Below are positions 7,861-16,132 of a stretch of DNA of 64,000 nt, piece after piece. Source of the DNA: Pannonibacter phragmitetus DSM 14782 (lineage in GTDB: Bacteria; Pseudomonadota; Alphaproteobacteria; Rhizobiales; Stappiaceae). A model generated the notes under the pieces. The model worked only from the letters and a program-made list of their open reading frames with translations, did not search any database and had not been told where the DNA came from. The translations under genes were made by a program, and so were the position numbers. The DNA is taken from assembly GCF_000382365.1 (NCBI RefSeq), contig NZ_KB908224.1, positions 81,947 to 145,946 of the forward strand, given 5' to 3'. Within the stretch, counting starts at the first letter, position 1; every line of letters begins with the position of its first letter.

Positions 7861-7935
7861 GCGGGCGTAGCTCAGGGGTAGAGCACAACCTTGCCAAGGT
7901 TGGGGTCGTGGGTTCGAATCCCATCGCCCGCTCCA
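7861..7935 (+). tRNA. tRNA-Gly (anticodon GCC), copy 2
   Basis: This 75-base gene is identical to copy 1 across its whole length, including the encoded CCA. The spacer between the two copies is unrelated to the sequence that follows copy 2, so the duplication covers little more than the tRNA itself. A strong terminator begins 12 bases after its end. Confidence 0.96.
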
Positions 7936-7946
7936 GTTTCGAAAAG

Positions 7947-7970
7947 GGCTGCCGCAAGGCGGCCTTTTTT
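7947..7970 (+). terminator. intrinsic terminator of the tRNA-Gly unit
   Basis: A seven-base-pair stem (GGCTGCC / GGCGGCC, one T-G pair) with a GCAA tetraloop is followed by six T residues. This is a textbook Rho-independent terminator directly after the second tRNA-Gly gene. Confidence 0.85.
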
Positions 7971-8028
7971 ATTGTCCGCACAGGCGTCCGCAAGTCCGTG
8001 CGGTGCGCATTGGCAACAGCTCGTTAAA

Positions 8029-8045
8029 ATTACCTTTTTGGTAAT
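8029..8045. promoter_or_regulatory. inverted repeat upstream of the MipA/OmpV gene
   Basis: ATTACC (8029-8034) and GGTAAT (8040-8045) form a perfect inverted repeat around five T residues. A TATAAT box lies 20 bases further downstream (8066-8071), ahead of the ATG at 8111. The dyad is placed where a regulator would contact the -35 region. No good -35 hexamer is visible at 17 bases, which would fit an activator-dependent promoter, but this is inference. Confidence 0.35.
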
Positions 8046-8110
8046 CTCTTTATCGCAATTTGCCCTATAATCGGTCCCAATCAGTAGTTCGTTCAGGACA
8101 GACCCCGCCC

Positions 8111-8914
8111 ATGATGCGCAAGTTCGCTCTTCTCGCCCTGACTTCCGCCCTTGCCGGCAGCGCTCTTCCGGCTGTTGCCCAGGATTATTCCTACGGCTCG
8201 TCCGGCGGTGGTTCCGGTCATCAGTATGTCCTCGACCTTGGCGTCGGCGCCCTGGTCAAGCCGCGTTATGATGGCGCAGACACCTATCTCGTTTCGCCGG
8301 TGCCGCTGATTTATGTCAGCCGCTTCTATCTGCCGATTTTGGGGCAGGTGGCAGACGGGCAGGCGCGCACGGGCATCTATTTCTATCCATCCTTCAACTT
8401 CATCGGACAGCGCCGTCCGACCGATACATCCAAGCTCAGCGGCACCCGCAAGGTGGACTGGGCACTGGAAGCAGGCCTGGGTGCCGGTTTCCAGGGCGAA
8501 GGGTTCCGGGTGTTCGGCGAGCTGCGCCAGGGATTCAACGGTCACAAGGGGCAGGCCGGTCAGATCGGCGCTGACCTGATCATGAAGCCGATGCCGAAGC
8601 TGGAGCTCAGCGCCGGCCCCCGCCTTGGCTTTGCCTCCAGCCGCTACATGGACACCTACTTCAGCGTTTCGCAGTCAGAGGCCCGCGCCAGCGGCCTGAA
8701 CGAGTTCCGCGCCAGCGGCGGCTTCAAGAGCATCGGCGTTGCCTCCCGCGCCAGCTATGATCTGACGGATCAGGTGAAGCTGCATGTGGAAGGCGGTTAT
8801 GACCGGCTGATCGGTGATGCGGCCCGCAGCCCGATTGTCCGCAACCGCGGCAGCCGCAACCAGTACACCATCGGCACCGGCGTCACCTACCGGTTCTCGT
8901 TCGACGCATTCTGA
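8111..8914 (+). CDS. MipA/OmpV family outer-membrane protein
   Basis: This 267-residue protein has a Sec signal peptide (residues 1-23 or so, ending LPAVAQ) and then a beta-rich region with the family opening YVLDLGVGALVKPRYDGAD and the closing YTIGTGVTYRFSF, ending in a C-terminal Phe as outer-membrane barrels do. MipA/OmpV proteins are outer-membrane barrels or scaffolds for murein enzymes. The frame is open upstream from a TTG at 8060, but the signal peptide begins at the ATG pair 8111/8114. A terminator at 8941 ends the transcript. It stands alone on its strand. Confidence 0.88.
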   Translation: MMRKFALLALTSALAGSALPAVAQDYSYGSSGGGSGHQYVLDLGVGALVKPRYDGADTYLVSPVPLIYVSRFYLPILGQVADGQARTGIYFYPSFNFIGQRRPTDTSKLSGTRKVDWALEAGLGAGFQGEGFRVFGELRQGFNGHKGQAGQIGADLIMKPMPKLELSAGPRLGFASSRYMDTYFSVSQSEARASGLNEFRASGGFKSIGVASRASYDLTDQVKLHVEGGYDRLIGDAARSPIVRNRGSRNQYTIGTGVTYRFSFDAF

Positions 8915-8940
8915 GCTGGCTCATGTGCCGGCAGAAATGA

Positions 8941-8968
8941 AAAAGGGCCGTCCGGTGGCGGCCCTTTT
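8941..8968. terminator. bidirectional terminator
   Basis: AAAAGGGCCG (8941-8950) pairs perfectly with CGGCCCTTTT (8959-8968) around an eight-base loop. The A and T tracts on both sides let it terminate the OmpV-like gene on the plus strand and the pentapeptide-repeat gene on the minus strand, whose stops flank it. Confidence 0.85.
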
Positions 8969-8985
8969 GTTTGTTTTCCGGCGGC

Positions 8986-9825
8986 TCACGAACAGGGTTT
9001 GAGCGGGGGCATTCCGTCAGGCAGTTCAGTGCGTGCGTCACCGCACAGGTTGATCATGCGCTTGGGGTCAAGCCCGCGCACATTCTGCAGCTTTGCACCC
9101 GGAAGCCTCGTGTTGCGCAGCAGGGCGCCCGTCAGATTGGCGTTCGAGAGATCTGCACCGGTCAGATCGCCACTGGTGATGCGCGTGCCGCTCAGATCCG
9201 CATTGCGGAAACTGGCATCCACCGCGATGATCCGGTCAAGATCGGCATAGGGCAGGCGGGCATTGTCCAGCATGGCGCTGCTGAGGTCGGCGCGCTCCAG
9301 ATCCGCGCCATCCATCTTGCTGCCGGTGAAATTGGCGCCGATGGCTATGCTGCGGGTCAGTGTGGCGCTGCGCAGATCCGTGTTGTCCAGCTTGGCGCTG
9401 GTCAGCACCGCATCATTCAGATCCGCGTCCCGCATGTCTGAGCCGGACAGCCTTGCCTTGATCAGGGATGCTTTCTCCAGATCCACGCCGCGCATGGAAC
9501 TGCGGGTCATGTCGGCCCCATCGAGGTTGGCGCGCTCCAGCTCCGCCCGGCGCAGGTCAGCACCGGCAAGCCTTGCACCGGTGAGAATGGCCTCCTTCAG
9601 ATCGGCCTCGCGCAGGTTGACGCCGGTGAAATCCGGCATGTCCAGCTTCAATGCGCGCAGGCTTTCAAGCTTGAGGTCGCAGCCGGGGCAGCCATTTTGT
9701 GCGGTAATCTGATCGAACTGCGGGGCTGCAGCCTGTGCAAAGGCGCTGTCAGAGCCCTGAGGCAGCAAGGCGAGGGCCGGCAGGATGAGCGCTCCTGCAA
9801 GTTTCGATGTCAATCGCAGTGCCAT
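8986..9825 (-). CDS. secreted pentapeptide-repeat protein
   Basis: This 279-residue protein starts with a signal peptide (ALILPALALLPQGSDSAFAQ). From about residue 50 to 245 it consists of pentapeptide repeats of the A(D/N)LxX type, for example GADLRRAELERANLDGAD. Such repeats fold as a right-handed quadrilateral beta helix. The function is unknown; cytoplasmic relatives protect gyrase, but an exported one is unlikely to do so. A CPGCDLK segment precedes the repeats and another cysteine pair lies in the C-terminal tail. The start is the ATG at 9825, six bases after AGGAGG; a TTG two codons earlier overlaps the Shine-Dalgarno. Confidence 0.85.
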   Translation of the reverse strand: MALRLTSKLAGALILPALALLPQGSDSAFAQAAAPQFDQITAQNGCPGCDLKLESLRALKLDMPDFTGVNLREADLKEAILTGARLAGADLRRAELERANLDGADMTRSSMRGVDLEKASLIKARLSGSDMRDADLNDAVLTSAKLDNTDLRSATLTRSIAIGANFTGSKMDGADLERADLSSAMLDNARLPYADLDRIIAVDASFRNADLSGTRITSGDLTGADLSNANLTGALLRNTRLPGAKLQNVRGLDPKRMINLCGDARTELPDGMPPLKPCS

Positions 9826-10177
9826 GTCCAACCTCCTGCGCCCCCGGGCCTCTTTTAGCCCTCACCGGGCCGGGCGCAAAGCACAGAGTTGCACACCAAG
9901 ACATCTTGTCCCGGTCTGCATTTCAAGGATGGAGGGGGAGAGTGCTGCGGGCCGGAAGGAAGTAGCGGGTCGCAGTGCCACTTCCTTCCGTCCGCAATCG
10001 CTGACGACGCACAACCTGACAATCAGCTTCCCGACATTAGGATTGGAGTGGTTTCCAAAAGGTTTTCTTTGTCGATAAAACTGATCTTCGTGCGTTTTAT
10101 TTGGTTTAATGATGTTTATCTTTGTTATTGATTTTATTATGCATGGCAAAATGCGAATTCCAGTTAATTTCTATTAA
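9826..10177. other. 352-base intergenic region with hairpins and an AT-rich tract
   Basis: No convincing gene is present. The GC-rich part contains a long inverted repeat at 9953-9990. Bases 10060-10170 are AT-rich, unlike the surroundings. Its end forms an imperfect hairpin (TTCCAGT 10158-10164 with ACTGGAA 10180-10186) that straddles the stop codon of the patatin gene. Short frames here lack ribosome sites and similarity. Confidence 0.5.
9953..9990. repeat. 11-bp perfect inverted repeat
   Basis: CGGAAGGAAGT (9953-9963) and ACTTCCTTCCG (9980-9990) are exact inverted copies separated by 16 bases. There is no T tract, so it is not a standard terminator. It may be a REP-like palindrome or a remnant of a small mobile element. 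Confidence 0.6.
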
Positions 10178-11233
10178 TCACTGGAACTCCGAGCGCAGAT
10201 CGACAGTCGAGCGTTCGCCTACGGCATCGTAATTGCGCTCCACCCAGTCTGCTGCGGTCTTGCGGCCGATGGAGAACAGCTCCTCGATAAACGCCCATTC
10301 CGCATTGGACTTGGAGGAGGCCTGCAGCGGCTTCAGGGCTTCTCCGTCGATGCGGTGGAAATTGACCTTCTTGTAGTCCTCTTCATTCAGCTTGCCTTCG
10401 TTCAGAAGGCGCAGCACGAATTCGATGGACCGCATTTCGCGCAACAGCGTGGAATTGAAGGTGATCTCGTTCATCCGGTTCTGGATTTCGCGGGCCGTCT
10501 TCGGGGTTTCCTTGCGCTCGATCGGGTTGATCTGCACCAGCAGCAGGTCCTGCGTGCCGGTCTCGTAGAACAGCGGATAGAGCGGCGGGTTGCCCATGTA
10601 GCCGCCGTCCCAGTAGGGCACGCCGTCGATCTCCACCGCCTGGAACACCTGCGGCAGGCAGGCCGAGGCCATCACGGCATCGGCTGTCAGCTCGTCTCCG
10701 CTGAAGACCTTGATCTTGCCGGTGTGCACATTGGTGGCCGACACAAACACCCGCACACGCCCGCAGGCGCGGACGGAGTCAAAGTCGATGATCTCCTTCA
10801 GCACCTCATGCAGCGGATTGATGTTGAGCGGATTGAACTCGTAGGGCGAGGCAAAGCGGGAGATGAGATCCATGGCAATGTAGCTCGGCGAGAAGTCGAG
10901 GCTCCACTGGCCAAGGGCCATGTCCAGCGGCGAGCGGCGGATCGGGCTGAGATAGGCGTGCTGGCTCACCTTCTTCCAGAAGGTCCGCAGGCGCTCCCGG
11001 GCACCCTCCACGCCCCCCTCGTGCAGGCCGCAAGCCAGGGCCACCGCATTCATGGCGCCTGCTGAAGTGCCGCTGATACCGTCAATCTCGAAGCGGTCAT
11101 CTTCCAGAAGATAATCCAGCACCCCCCAGGTGAAGGCGCCATGGGCGCCGCCCCCCTGAAGGGCCAGATTGATGACCTTGCGCCCCGGCGCGGATTTGCG
11201 CGGCGGGACTTTCCGCTTTCTGGCCTCTGTCAT
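10178..11233 (-). CDS. patatin-like phospholipase
   Basis: This 351-residue cytoplasmic serine hydrolase carries the patatin hallmarks: the oxyanion motif GGGAHG (27-32), the nucleophile elbow GTSAG with Ser57, and the catalytic Asp209 in DGG. Bacterial patatins cleave acyl esters of phospholipids or neutral lipids. The ATG at 11233 overlaps the TAA of the 3-hydroxybutyrate dehydrogenase gene by one base, so translation is coupled. Such pairs are known in alphaproteobacteria and hint at a role in PHB granule or lipid turnover, but direct evidence is lacking here. A longer upstream frame is only an extension into the dehydrogenase gene. Confidence 0.92.
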   Translation of the reverse strand: MTEARKRKVPPRKSAPGRKVINLALQGGGAHGAFTWGVLDYLLEDDRFEIDGISGTSAGAMNAVALACGLHEGGVEGARERLRTFWKKVSQHAYLSPIRRSPLDMALGQWSLDFSPSYIAMDLISRFASPYEFNPLNINPLHEVLKEIIDFDSVRACGRVRVFVSATNVHTGKIKVFSGDELTADAVMASACLPQVFQAVEIDGVPYWDGGYMGNPPLYPLFYETGTQDLLLVQINPIERKETPKTAREIQNRMNEITFNSTLLREMRSIEFVLRLLNEGKLNEEDYKKVNFHRIDGEALKPLQASSKSNAEWAFIEELFSIGRKTAADWVERNYDAVGERSTVDLRSEFQ

Positions 11234-12015
11234 TACTGGGCCGTCCAGCCGCCATCGACGGGCAGCAGCGTGCCCGTGATGGACTTTGCTGCATCCGAAC
11301 ACAGGAAGACGGCAACTGCCGCGACCTCTTCCACGGTGACGAATTCCTTGGTCGGCTGGGCCTTCAGCAGCACCTCGCGCTTGACCTCGTCCTCGGTCAT
11401 GTTGCGCGCCTTCATCGTGTCGGGAATCTGGGCCTCGACGAGGGGCGTCCAGACATAGCCCGGGCAGATGGCGTTGACGGTGACGCCCTTTTCGGCAGCT
11501 TCCAGCGCAACCGTCTTGGTCAGCCCGGCAATGCCGTGCTTGGCGGCCACATAGGCGGACTTGAAGGGCGAGGCGACTAGCGCATGGGCGGAGGCGGTGT
11601 TGATGATACGGCCCCAGCCACGCGCCTTCATGCCCGGCAGGGCGGCGCGGATGGTGTGGAAGGCGGACGACAGATTGATGGCGATGATCGCGTTCCACTT
11701 GTCGACCGGGAACTCTTCGATCGGCGACACGTGCTGGATACCGGCGTTGTTGATCAGGATGTCGACGCTGCCGAATTCCTTCTCTGCCGTTGCGATCATG
11801 GCGGCGATTTCGTCGCCCTTGGTCATGTCGGCGGGCGAATAGATGCAGCGGACGCCGAAGTCCTTTTCGATGCCGGAGCGCTCGGCCTCGATCTTGTCCT
11901 TGTCGCCAAAGCCGTTGATCATCACATTGGCGCCTTCGGCTGCCAGCGCCCGCGCATAGGCAAGGCCGATGCCGGAGGTGGATCCGGTGATGACGGCGTT
12001 TCTGTTCTTCAGCAT
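11233..12015 (-). CDS. bdhA: 3-hydroxybutyrate dehydrogenase
   Basis: This 260-residue short-chain dehydrogenase interconverts D-3-hydroxybutyrate and acetoacetate with NAD(H), the first oxidation step of PHB breakdown. The cofactor motif GSTSGIG (11-17), NNAG (89-92) and the catalytic Ser142, Tyr155 and Lys159 are all present. The segments INLSSAFHTIRAALPGMK and PGYVWTPLVE and the end VDGGWTAQ are typical of BdhA. The start is the ATG at 12015 after GGGAG; a longer open frame upstream looks non-coding. The gene is coupled to the patatin gene downstream. Confidence 0.94.
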   Translation of the reverse strand: MLKNRNAVITGSTSGIGLAYARALAAEGANVMINGFGDKDKIEAERSGIEKDFGVRCIYSPADMTKGDEIAAMIATAEKEFGSVDILINNAGIQHVSPIEEFPVDKWNAIIAINLSSAFHTIRAALPGMKARGWGRIINTASAHALVASPFKSAYVAAKHGIAGLTKTVALEAAEKGVTVNAICPGYVWTPLVEAQIPDTMKARNMTEDEVKREVLLKAQPTKEFVTVEEVAAVAVFLCSDAAKSITGTLLPVDGGWTAQ

Positions 12016-12170
12016 GTCTTTCAGGCTCCCTGACCTCATTCCGGCGGCAGCTTCACATGAAGCTGCCTTGCACTGCAACAACGCAGTTGCGCTGATGGGG
12101 TTGCGTGACAAATCGGTAATGAAAGCCTGAGCTTTTGCAGGGCGCTGCCCTGCCTGCTTGCAGCTGTCCG

Positions 12171-12941
12171 TCAGTGCTGGGCGAACATCGGATTGCCGGG
12201 GTTTTCGGCCCACAGCCGCTCGGCCACATCCTTGTAGGCGACAGTGACCACGGCAAGACCGATGGTGGTGGTGGTGATCTGCAGCAGTGCACCGAAGACA
12301 GACAGTATGACAGTCCCGAGAATGACCGAGCCTCCAGCAAGGATCTGATATCCGCCAGCCAAGGCAAGGCCTAGCAGCAGGAATACAGGGATGCTCAGCA
12401 GAAACGATGCCACGAGCATCGGTCCCGCATACCCTCTGCTGATGCGGAAGGCTTCCATCACCGGCAGGCGGTGACCAACGGCCGAGGCCGGCACAATGAA
12501 GCTGATGCGGTACATCAGAACAGCAATCAGAAAGAAAAATACTACAGTTATGACCATCATGGTTTGGTCCTGGAAGACTTCACCAAGCTGCATCGACACC
12601 AGAATGAAGCCCAGGATTGGCGTCAGCACGATCAAAAAGGTCTGTAGCATGCGGCCCAGCACCCTTAGCTCATAGATGCCGAAGCGTAAGTAGATGAGAT
12701 CGGGCTGTTCCCGCAGCAGGCCAAACCGGTGCCAGCCGCTGGCGATGGAGGCGCCGCTGACCAGCGTCAGCACTAAACTGGCCAGGGCAAGAATGATATT
12801 CAGGCCGGGGACGTCTTCGCTTGCACCTTCCAGAGCACCGGCCACAAGCATGATCACCATCCACGCGCCGGCAATGCGGAAGGCGATGTTGATGTTCTGG
12901 CGGATCAGGGTCGCTGACTGATGCAGGATATCCGAATACAT
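12171..12941 (-). CDS. hypothetical multi-pass membrane protein
   Basis: I do not recognise a named family for this 256-residue protein. About six hydrophobic segments are visible, roughly at residues 22-40, 48-68, 100-120, 128-150, 175-197 and 203-236. A glycerophosphoryl-diesterase or DUF-type integral membrane domain is possible from the pattern RISFIVPASAVGHRLPVMEAF...RGYAG. The C-terminus ends with a short soluble tail, YKDVAERLWAENPGNPMF. It is transcribed as a single gene, with 155 bases to the bdhA start downstream. Confidence 0.72.
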   Translation of the reverse strand: MYSDILHQSATLIRQNINIAFRIAGAWMVIMLVAGALEGASEDVPGLNIILALASLVLTLVSGASIASGWHRFGLLREQPDLIYLRFGIYELRVLGRMLQTFLIVLTPILGFILVSMQLGEVFQDQTMMVITVVFFFLIAVLMYRISFIVPASAVGHRLPVMEAFRISRGYAGPMLVASFLLSIPVFLLLGLALAGGYQILAGGSVILGTVILSVFGALLQITTTTIGLAVVTVAYKDVAERLWAENPGNPMFAQH

Positions 12942-13178
12942 GGGGGCTCCAGGCTGGTCTTGTCACTTGCAGGAAATGCCAAGTGCAATCATCAGGTCTA
13001 TAGGCCGGTCCGGCGGGGCGGCGCAAGTGCTGCGCATCACAGTTTGCGGCGCTGATGCGCTGCATCGCGCCTTGCGTGCGGTTCTTGATTGCCCTTATGT
13101 GAGAGCCAATTTAATCAGGCCATGAACAGCGCCCGTCCCCGGTGCGGGCGGAGGGTGAATACGAGGTTGGCTGATCCG

Positions 13179-14447
13179 ATGAGCGAGTATGTCCCGATGC
13201 GCCTGCCCAGGCGCCGGTCGGTTGCCGTGCAGGTGGGTTCCGTGATGGTGGGCGGCGATGCGCCCGTCGTCGTGCAATCCATGACCAATACGGACACGGC
13301 AGATGCCGATGCCACCGTGGCGCAGGTCGCCGCACTGGCGCGGGCCGGGTCCGAGCTGGTGCGCATCACGGTGGACAGGGACGAGTCTGCTGCGGCCGTT
13401 CCGCGCATCCGCGAGCGGCTGGAGCGCATCGGCATCAATGTGCCGCTGATCGGCGACTTCCATTATATCGGCCACAAGCTGCTGGCGGACCATCCGGCTT
13501 GTGCCGAGGCTTTGGCCAAGTACCGCATCAATCCGGGCAACGTGGGTTTCAAGGCCAAGCGCGATACCCAGTTCTCGCAGATCATCGATATCGCCCAGAA
13601 ATATGACAAGCCGGTACGCATCGGCGTCAACTGGGGCTCGCTCGATCAGGAGCTTCTGACGAAGCTGATGGACGAGAATGCCGCCAGCGCCAATCCGATT
13701 GCCGCTTCCGCCGTCATGCGCGAGGCGATCATCCAGTCCGGGCTTCTTTCGGCCGAGCGCGCCGAAGGCCTCGGCATGGCACGCAACAAGATCATCCTGT
13801 CGGCCAAGGTCAGCAATGTGCAGGACCTGATCGCCGTCTATGCGGATCTGGCGGCGCGCTGCGACTATGCGCTGCATCTGGGCCTCACCGAAGCGGGCAT
13901 GGGCACCAAGGGCATCGTCGCCTCGGCGGCGTCCATGGGCATTCTGCTGCAGCAGGGCATTGGCGATACCATCCGCGTGTCGCTGACGCCGGAGCCGGGC
14001 GGTGACCGCTCGCGCGAAGTGCAGGTGGCGCAGGAACTGCTGCAGGTGATGGGCTTCCGCGCCTTCGTGCCGGTGGTGGCGGCTTGCCCCGGCTGCGGGC
14101 GGACAACGTCCACCGTCTTCCAGGAGCTGGCCAGCGACATTCAGGAGCATATCCGCGTGTCGATGCCTGTGTGGCGCGAGCAGTATCCTGGGGTGGAGAA
14201 CCTCAACGTCGCGGTGATGGGCTGCATCGTCAACGGGCCGGGTGAATCGAAGTTCGCCGACATCGGCATCTCGCTGCCGGGCACGGGCGAATCGCCTTCT
14301 GCGCCTGTGTTCATCGACGGCGAGAAGGTCATGACCCTGCGCGGCCCCTCAATCGCGGACGACTTCAAGGCCATGGTGCTGGGCTATATCGAGCAGAAAT
14401 ACGGCTCGGGCAAGCCGCTGGAATTGCCCTCCGCTGTGCAGGAGTGA
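13179..14447 (+). CDS. ispG: (E)-4-hydroxy-3-methylbut-2-enyl-diphosphate synthase
   Basis: IspG (GcpE) converts ME-cPP to HMBPP with a [4Fe-4S] cluster in the penultimate step of the non-mevalonate isoprenoid pathway. The 422-residue protein has the TIM-barrel opening [19 protein letters not shown] and the cluster cysteines C303 and C306 in CPGCGR and C349 in GCIVNGPGE, with the neighbouring Glu356. I chose the ATG at 13179 by family length; upstream in-frame ATGs (13122) lack a good ribosome site. It is followed 42 bases later by the pyridoxal kinase gene. Confidence 0.96.
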   Translation: MSEYVPMRLPRRRSVAVQVGSVMVGGDAPVVVQSMTNTDTADADATVAQVAALARAGSELVRITVDRDESAAAVPRIRERLERIGINVPLIGDFHYIGHKLLADHPACAEALAKYRINPGNVGFKAKRDTQFSQIIDIAQKYDKPVRIGVNWGSLDQELLTKLMDENAASANPIAASAVMREAIIQSGLLSAERAEGLGMARNKIILSAKVSNVQDLIAVYADLAARCDYALHLGLTEAGMGTKGIVASAASMGILLQQGIGDTIRVSLTPEPGGDRSREVQVAQELLQVMGFRAFVPVVAACPGCGRTTSTVFQELASDIQEHIRVSMPVWREQYPGVENLNVAVMGCIVNGPGESKFADIGISLPGTGESPSAPVFIDGEKVMTLRGPSIADDFKAMVLGYIEQKYGSGKPLELPSAVQE

Positions 14448-14489
14448 GTTCGCCCTCCCGGCTGCAGTGCTGAAACAGGAGTTGCCGGA

Positions 14490-15374
14490 ATGCTGAATGC
14501 GGTGAAGGACGGCGGCACAAAGCCGGCCATTCTGGTGATCACGTCACAGGTGGTGCGCGGCAGTGTCGGCGGTCGCGGTGCGGTCTTTGCACTGGAGCGT
14601 CTGGGCTTCCCGGTGTGGTATCTGCCGACCATCCTGCTGCCCTGGCAGCCGCTGGTTGGGCGTGGTCAGCGCATCGTTGCGCCGATGACGGATTTCGATG
14701 CCATCACGGCGGATCTGGCCGCGTCCCCCTTCCTGCCGGAGATCGGCGCGGTCATCACCGGCTATCTAGGCTCGCCCGAACAGGCCTCTGCCGTCGCCCG
14801 CCTCATCAAGGCGCTGCGGAAGGTGCGCCCCGAAGTGACCTATCTGTGTGATCCGGTGATCGGTGATCTGGAAGGCCTCTATGTGCCGGAGGCAACTGCT
14901 GCCGCCATCCGCGACGAGCTGGTGCCGCTGGCCGATATCTCGACGCCCAACCGTTACGAGCTGGCCTGGCTGACCGGGCGGCCAACCGATTCGGAGCTGC
15001 AGGCCCTGTCCGCCGCGCGGCATCTGGGTCCGGAACGGGTGGTTGTCACCTCGGCCCCGGCGATGCGGCGCAATTCCATCTCCAACCTGCTGGTGGGCAA
15101 GCGCGGCGCCGTTGCGGCCGAACACGCGGCCATCGACAATCCGCCCCATGGCACGGGGGACTTCTTCTCCGCCCTGTTCATGGCCCGTCTGCTGGAAGGC
15201 ATGGATGAGGACGAGGCGCTGGTGCGCGCTGCCGCTTCCGTGTTCGAGCTGGTTGCCCGCACGGTGAAGCAGGGTGCCAACGAGCTGCTTTACGCCGCCG
15301 AACAGCAGACACTCTGCCGCCCCATGGCACTCGTCAGCACCCGCCGGGTGATGGAGAGCGCCGGCGCGCGATGA
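14490..15374 (+). CDS. pdxY: PdxY-type pyridoxal kinase
   Basis: This 294-residue ribokinase-superfamily enzyme phosphorylates pyridoxal in the PLP salvage pathway. Features include ILVITSQVVRGSVGGRGAVF at the N-terminus, CDPVIGDLEGLYVPE, and the anion-hole motif GTGDFFSALF with catalytic Asp224. AGGAG lies a few bases before the ATG. The gene overlaps the next one by four bases (ATGA), so it is cotranslated with the DUF429 gene and probably cotranscribed with ispG. Confidence 0.9.
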   Translation: MLNAVKDGGTKPAILVITSQVVRGSVGGRGAVFALERLGFPVWYLPTILLPWQPLVGRGQRIVAPMTDFDAITADLAASPFLPEIGAVITGYLGSPEQASAVARLIKALRKVRPEVTYLCDPVIGDLEGLYVPEATAAAIRDELVPLADISTPNRYELAWLTGRPTDSELQALSAARHLGPERVVVTSAPAMRRNSISNLLVGKRGAVAAEHAAIDNPPHGTGDFFSALFMARLLEGMDEDEALVRAAASVFELVARTVKQGANELLYAAEQQTLCRPMALVSTRRVMESAGAR

Positions 15375-16120
15375 CCGGGCCGGGCTCCATGTCTCAGGCC
15401 AGACGGGTAGCCGGGGTTGATGGCTGTCCGGCAGGCTGGATCGCGGTGATTCTTGACGAAAGCCTGACAGCGCAGCCGCAGGTGCTGGTGACGCCCCGCT
15501 TTGCGGATCTTCTGGCGCTTCAGCCCCGGCTTGAGGTTGTGGCGGTGGACATGCCCATCGGCCTGCCGGACCGGATCGGCCCCGAGGGGCGGGGGCCGGA
15601 ACGGCATGTGCGCCCGCTTCTGGGCATGCGCCAGTCCTCGGTGTTTTCCGTGCCTTCCCGTGCCGCGGTCTATTGCGAAGACTACCGGGAAGCCTGCCGG
15701 ATCGCGCAGGAAACCTCCGAGCCGCCGCGCAAGGTGTCAAAACAGGCCTTCCATCTCTTCCCGAAAATCCGGGAACTGGACAAGGCTCTGGCCGGTGAGC
15801 GGCAAGAGCGCGTGTTCGAGGTGCACCCGGAAGTGGCCTTCTGGCGGCTCAATGGCGGCGCGCCCATGAGCCTGCCGAAAAAGATCAAGAGCCGCATCAA
15901 TCCGGACGGCATGGACGAGCGCCGCGCCTGTCTGGCCGCTCACGGGCTTGAGCCTGCGTTCCTGTCACAGAAGCCGCCGTGCGGGGCAGGGGCGGATGAT
16001 TTTCTCGATGCCAGCGTCAATGCCGTCATGGCCCTGCGCATTCTGGCAGGTCATGCAGAGCCATTCCCGAAGGATTTCTCCCGCGACAGCTGCGGCCACC
16101 GCATTGCCATCTGGGCGTGA
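15371..16120 (+). CDS. DUF429 family protein (predicted RNase H-like nuclease)
   Basis: This 249-residue protein matches DUF429, a family predicted to have an RNase H-like fold. The signature VAGVDGCPAGWIAVILDE near the N-terminus, VDMPIGLPD, and later HPEVAFWRLNGG and DDFLDASVNAV contain the conserved acidic residues. Its biochemical role is not established. It overlaps pdxY by four bases; a second ATG at 15389 is an alternative start. The stop lies 12 bases from the convergent L,D-transpeptidase gene. Confidence 0.88.
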   Translation: MTGPGSMSQARRVAGVDGCPAGWIAVILDESLTAQPQVLVTPRFADLLALQPRLEVVAVDMPIGLPDRIGPEGRGPERHVRPLLGMRQSSVFSVPSRAAVYCEDYREACRIAQETSEPPRKVSKQAFHLFPKIRELDKALAGERQERVFEVHPEVAFWRLNGGAPMSLPKKIKSRINPDGMDERRACLAAHGLEPAFLSQKPPCGAGADDFLDASVNAVMALRILAGHAEPFPKDFSRDSCGHRIAIWA

Positions 16121-16132
16121 GATGCTGCGGGC

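Noticed and set aside
9000..9700. short-period repetition that might be a CRISPR or satellite
   Set aside because: The periodicity is 15 bases and in frame; it encodes pentapeptide repeats. No CRISPR array or cas gene is present anywhere in the window.
9862..10149. 95-codon minus-strand frame in the intergenic gap
   Set aside because: It crosses the inverted repeat and the AT-rich tract, has no ribosome site and no recognisable similarity.
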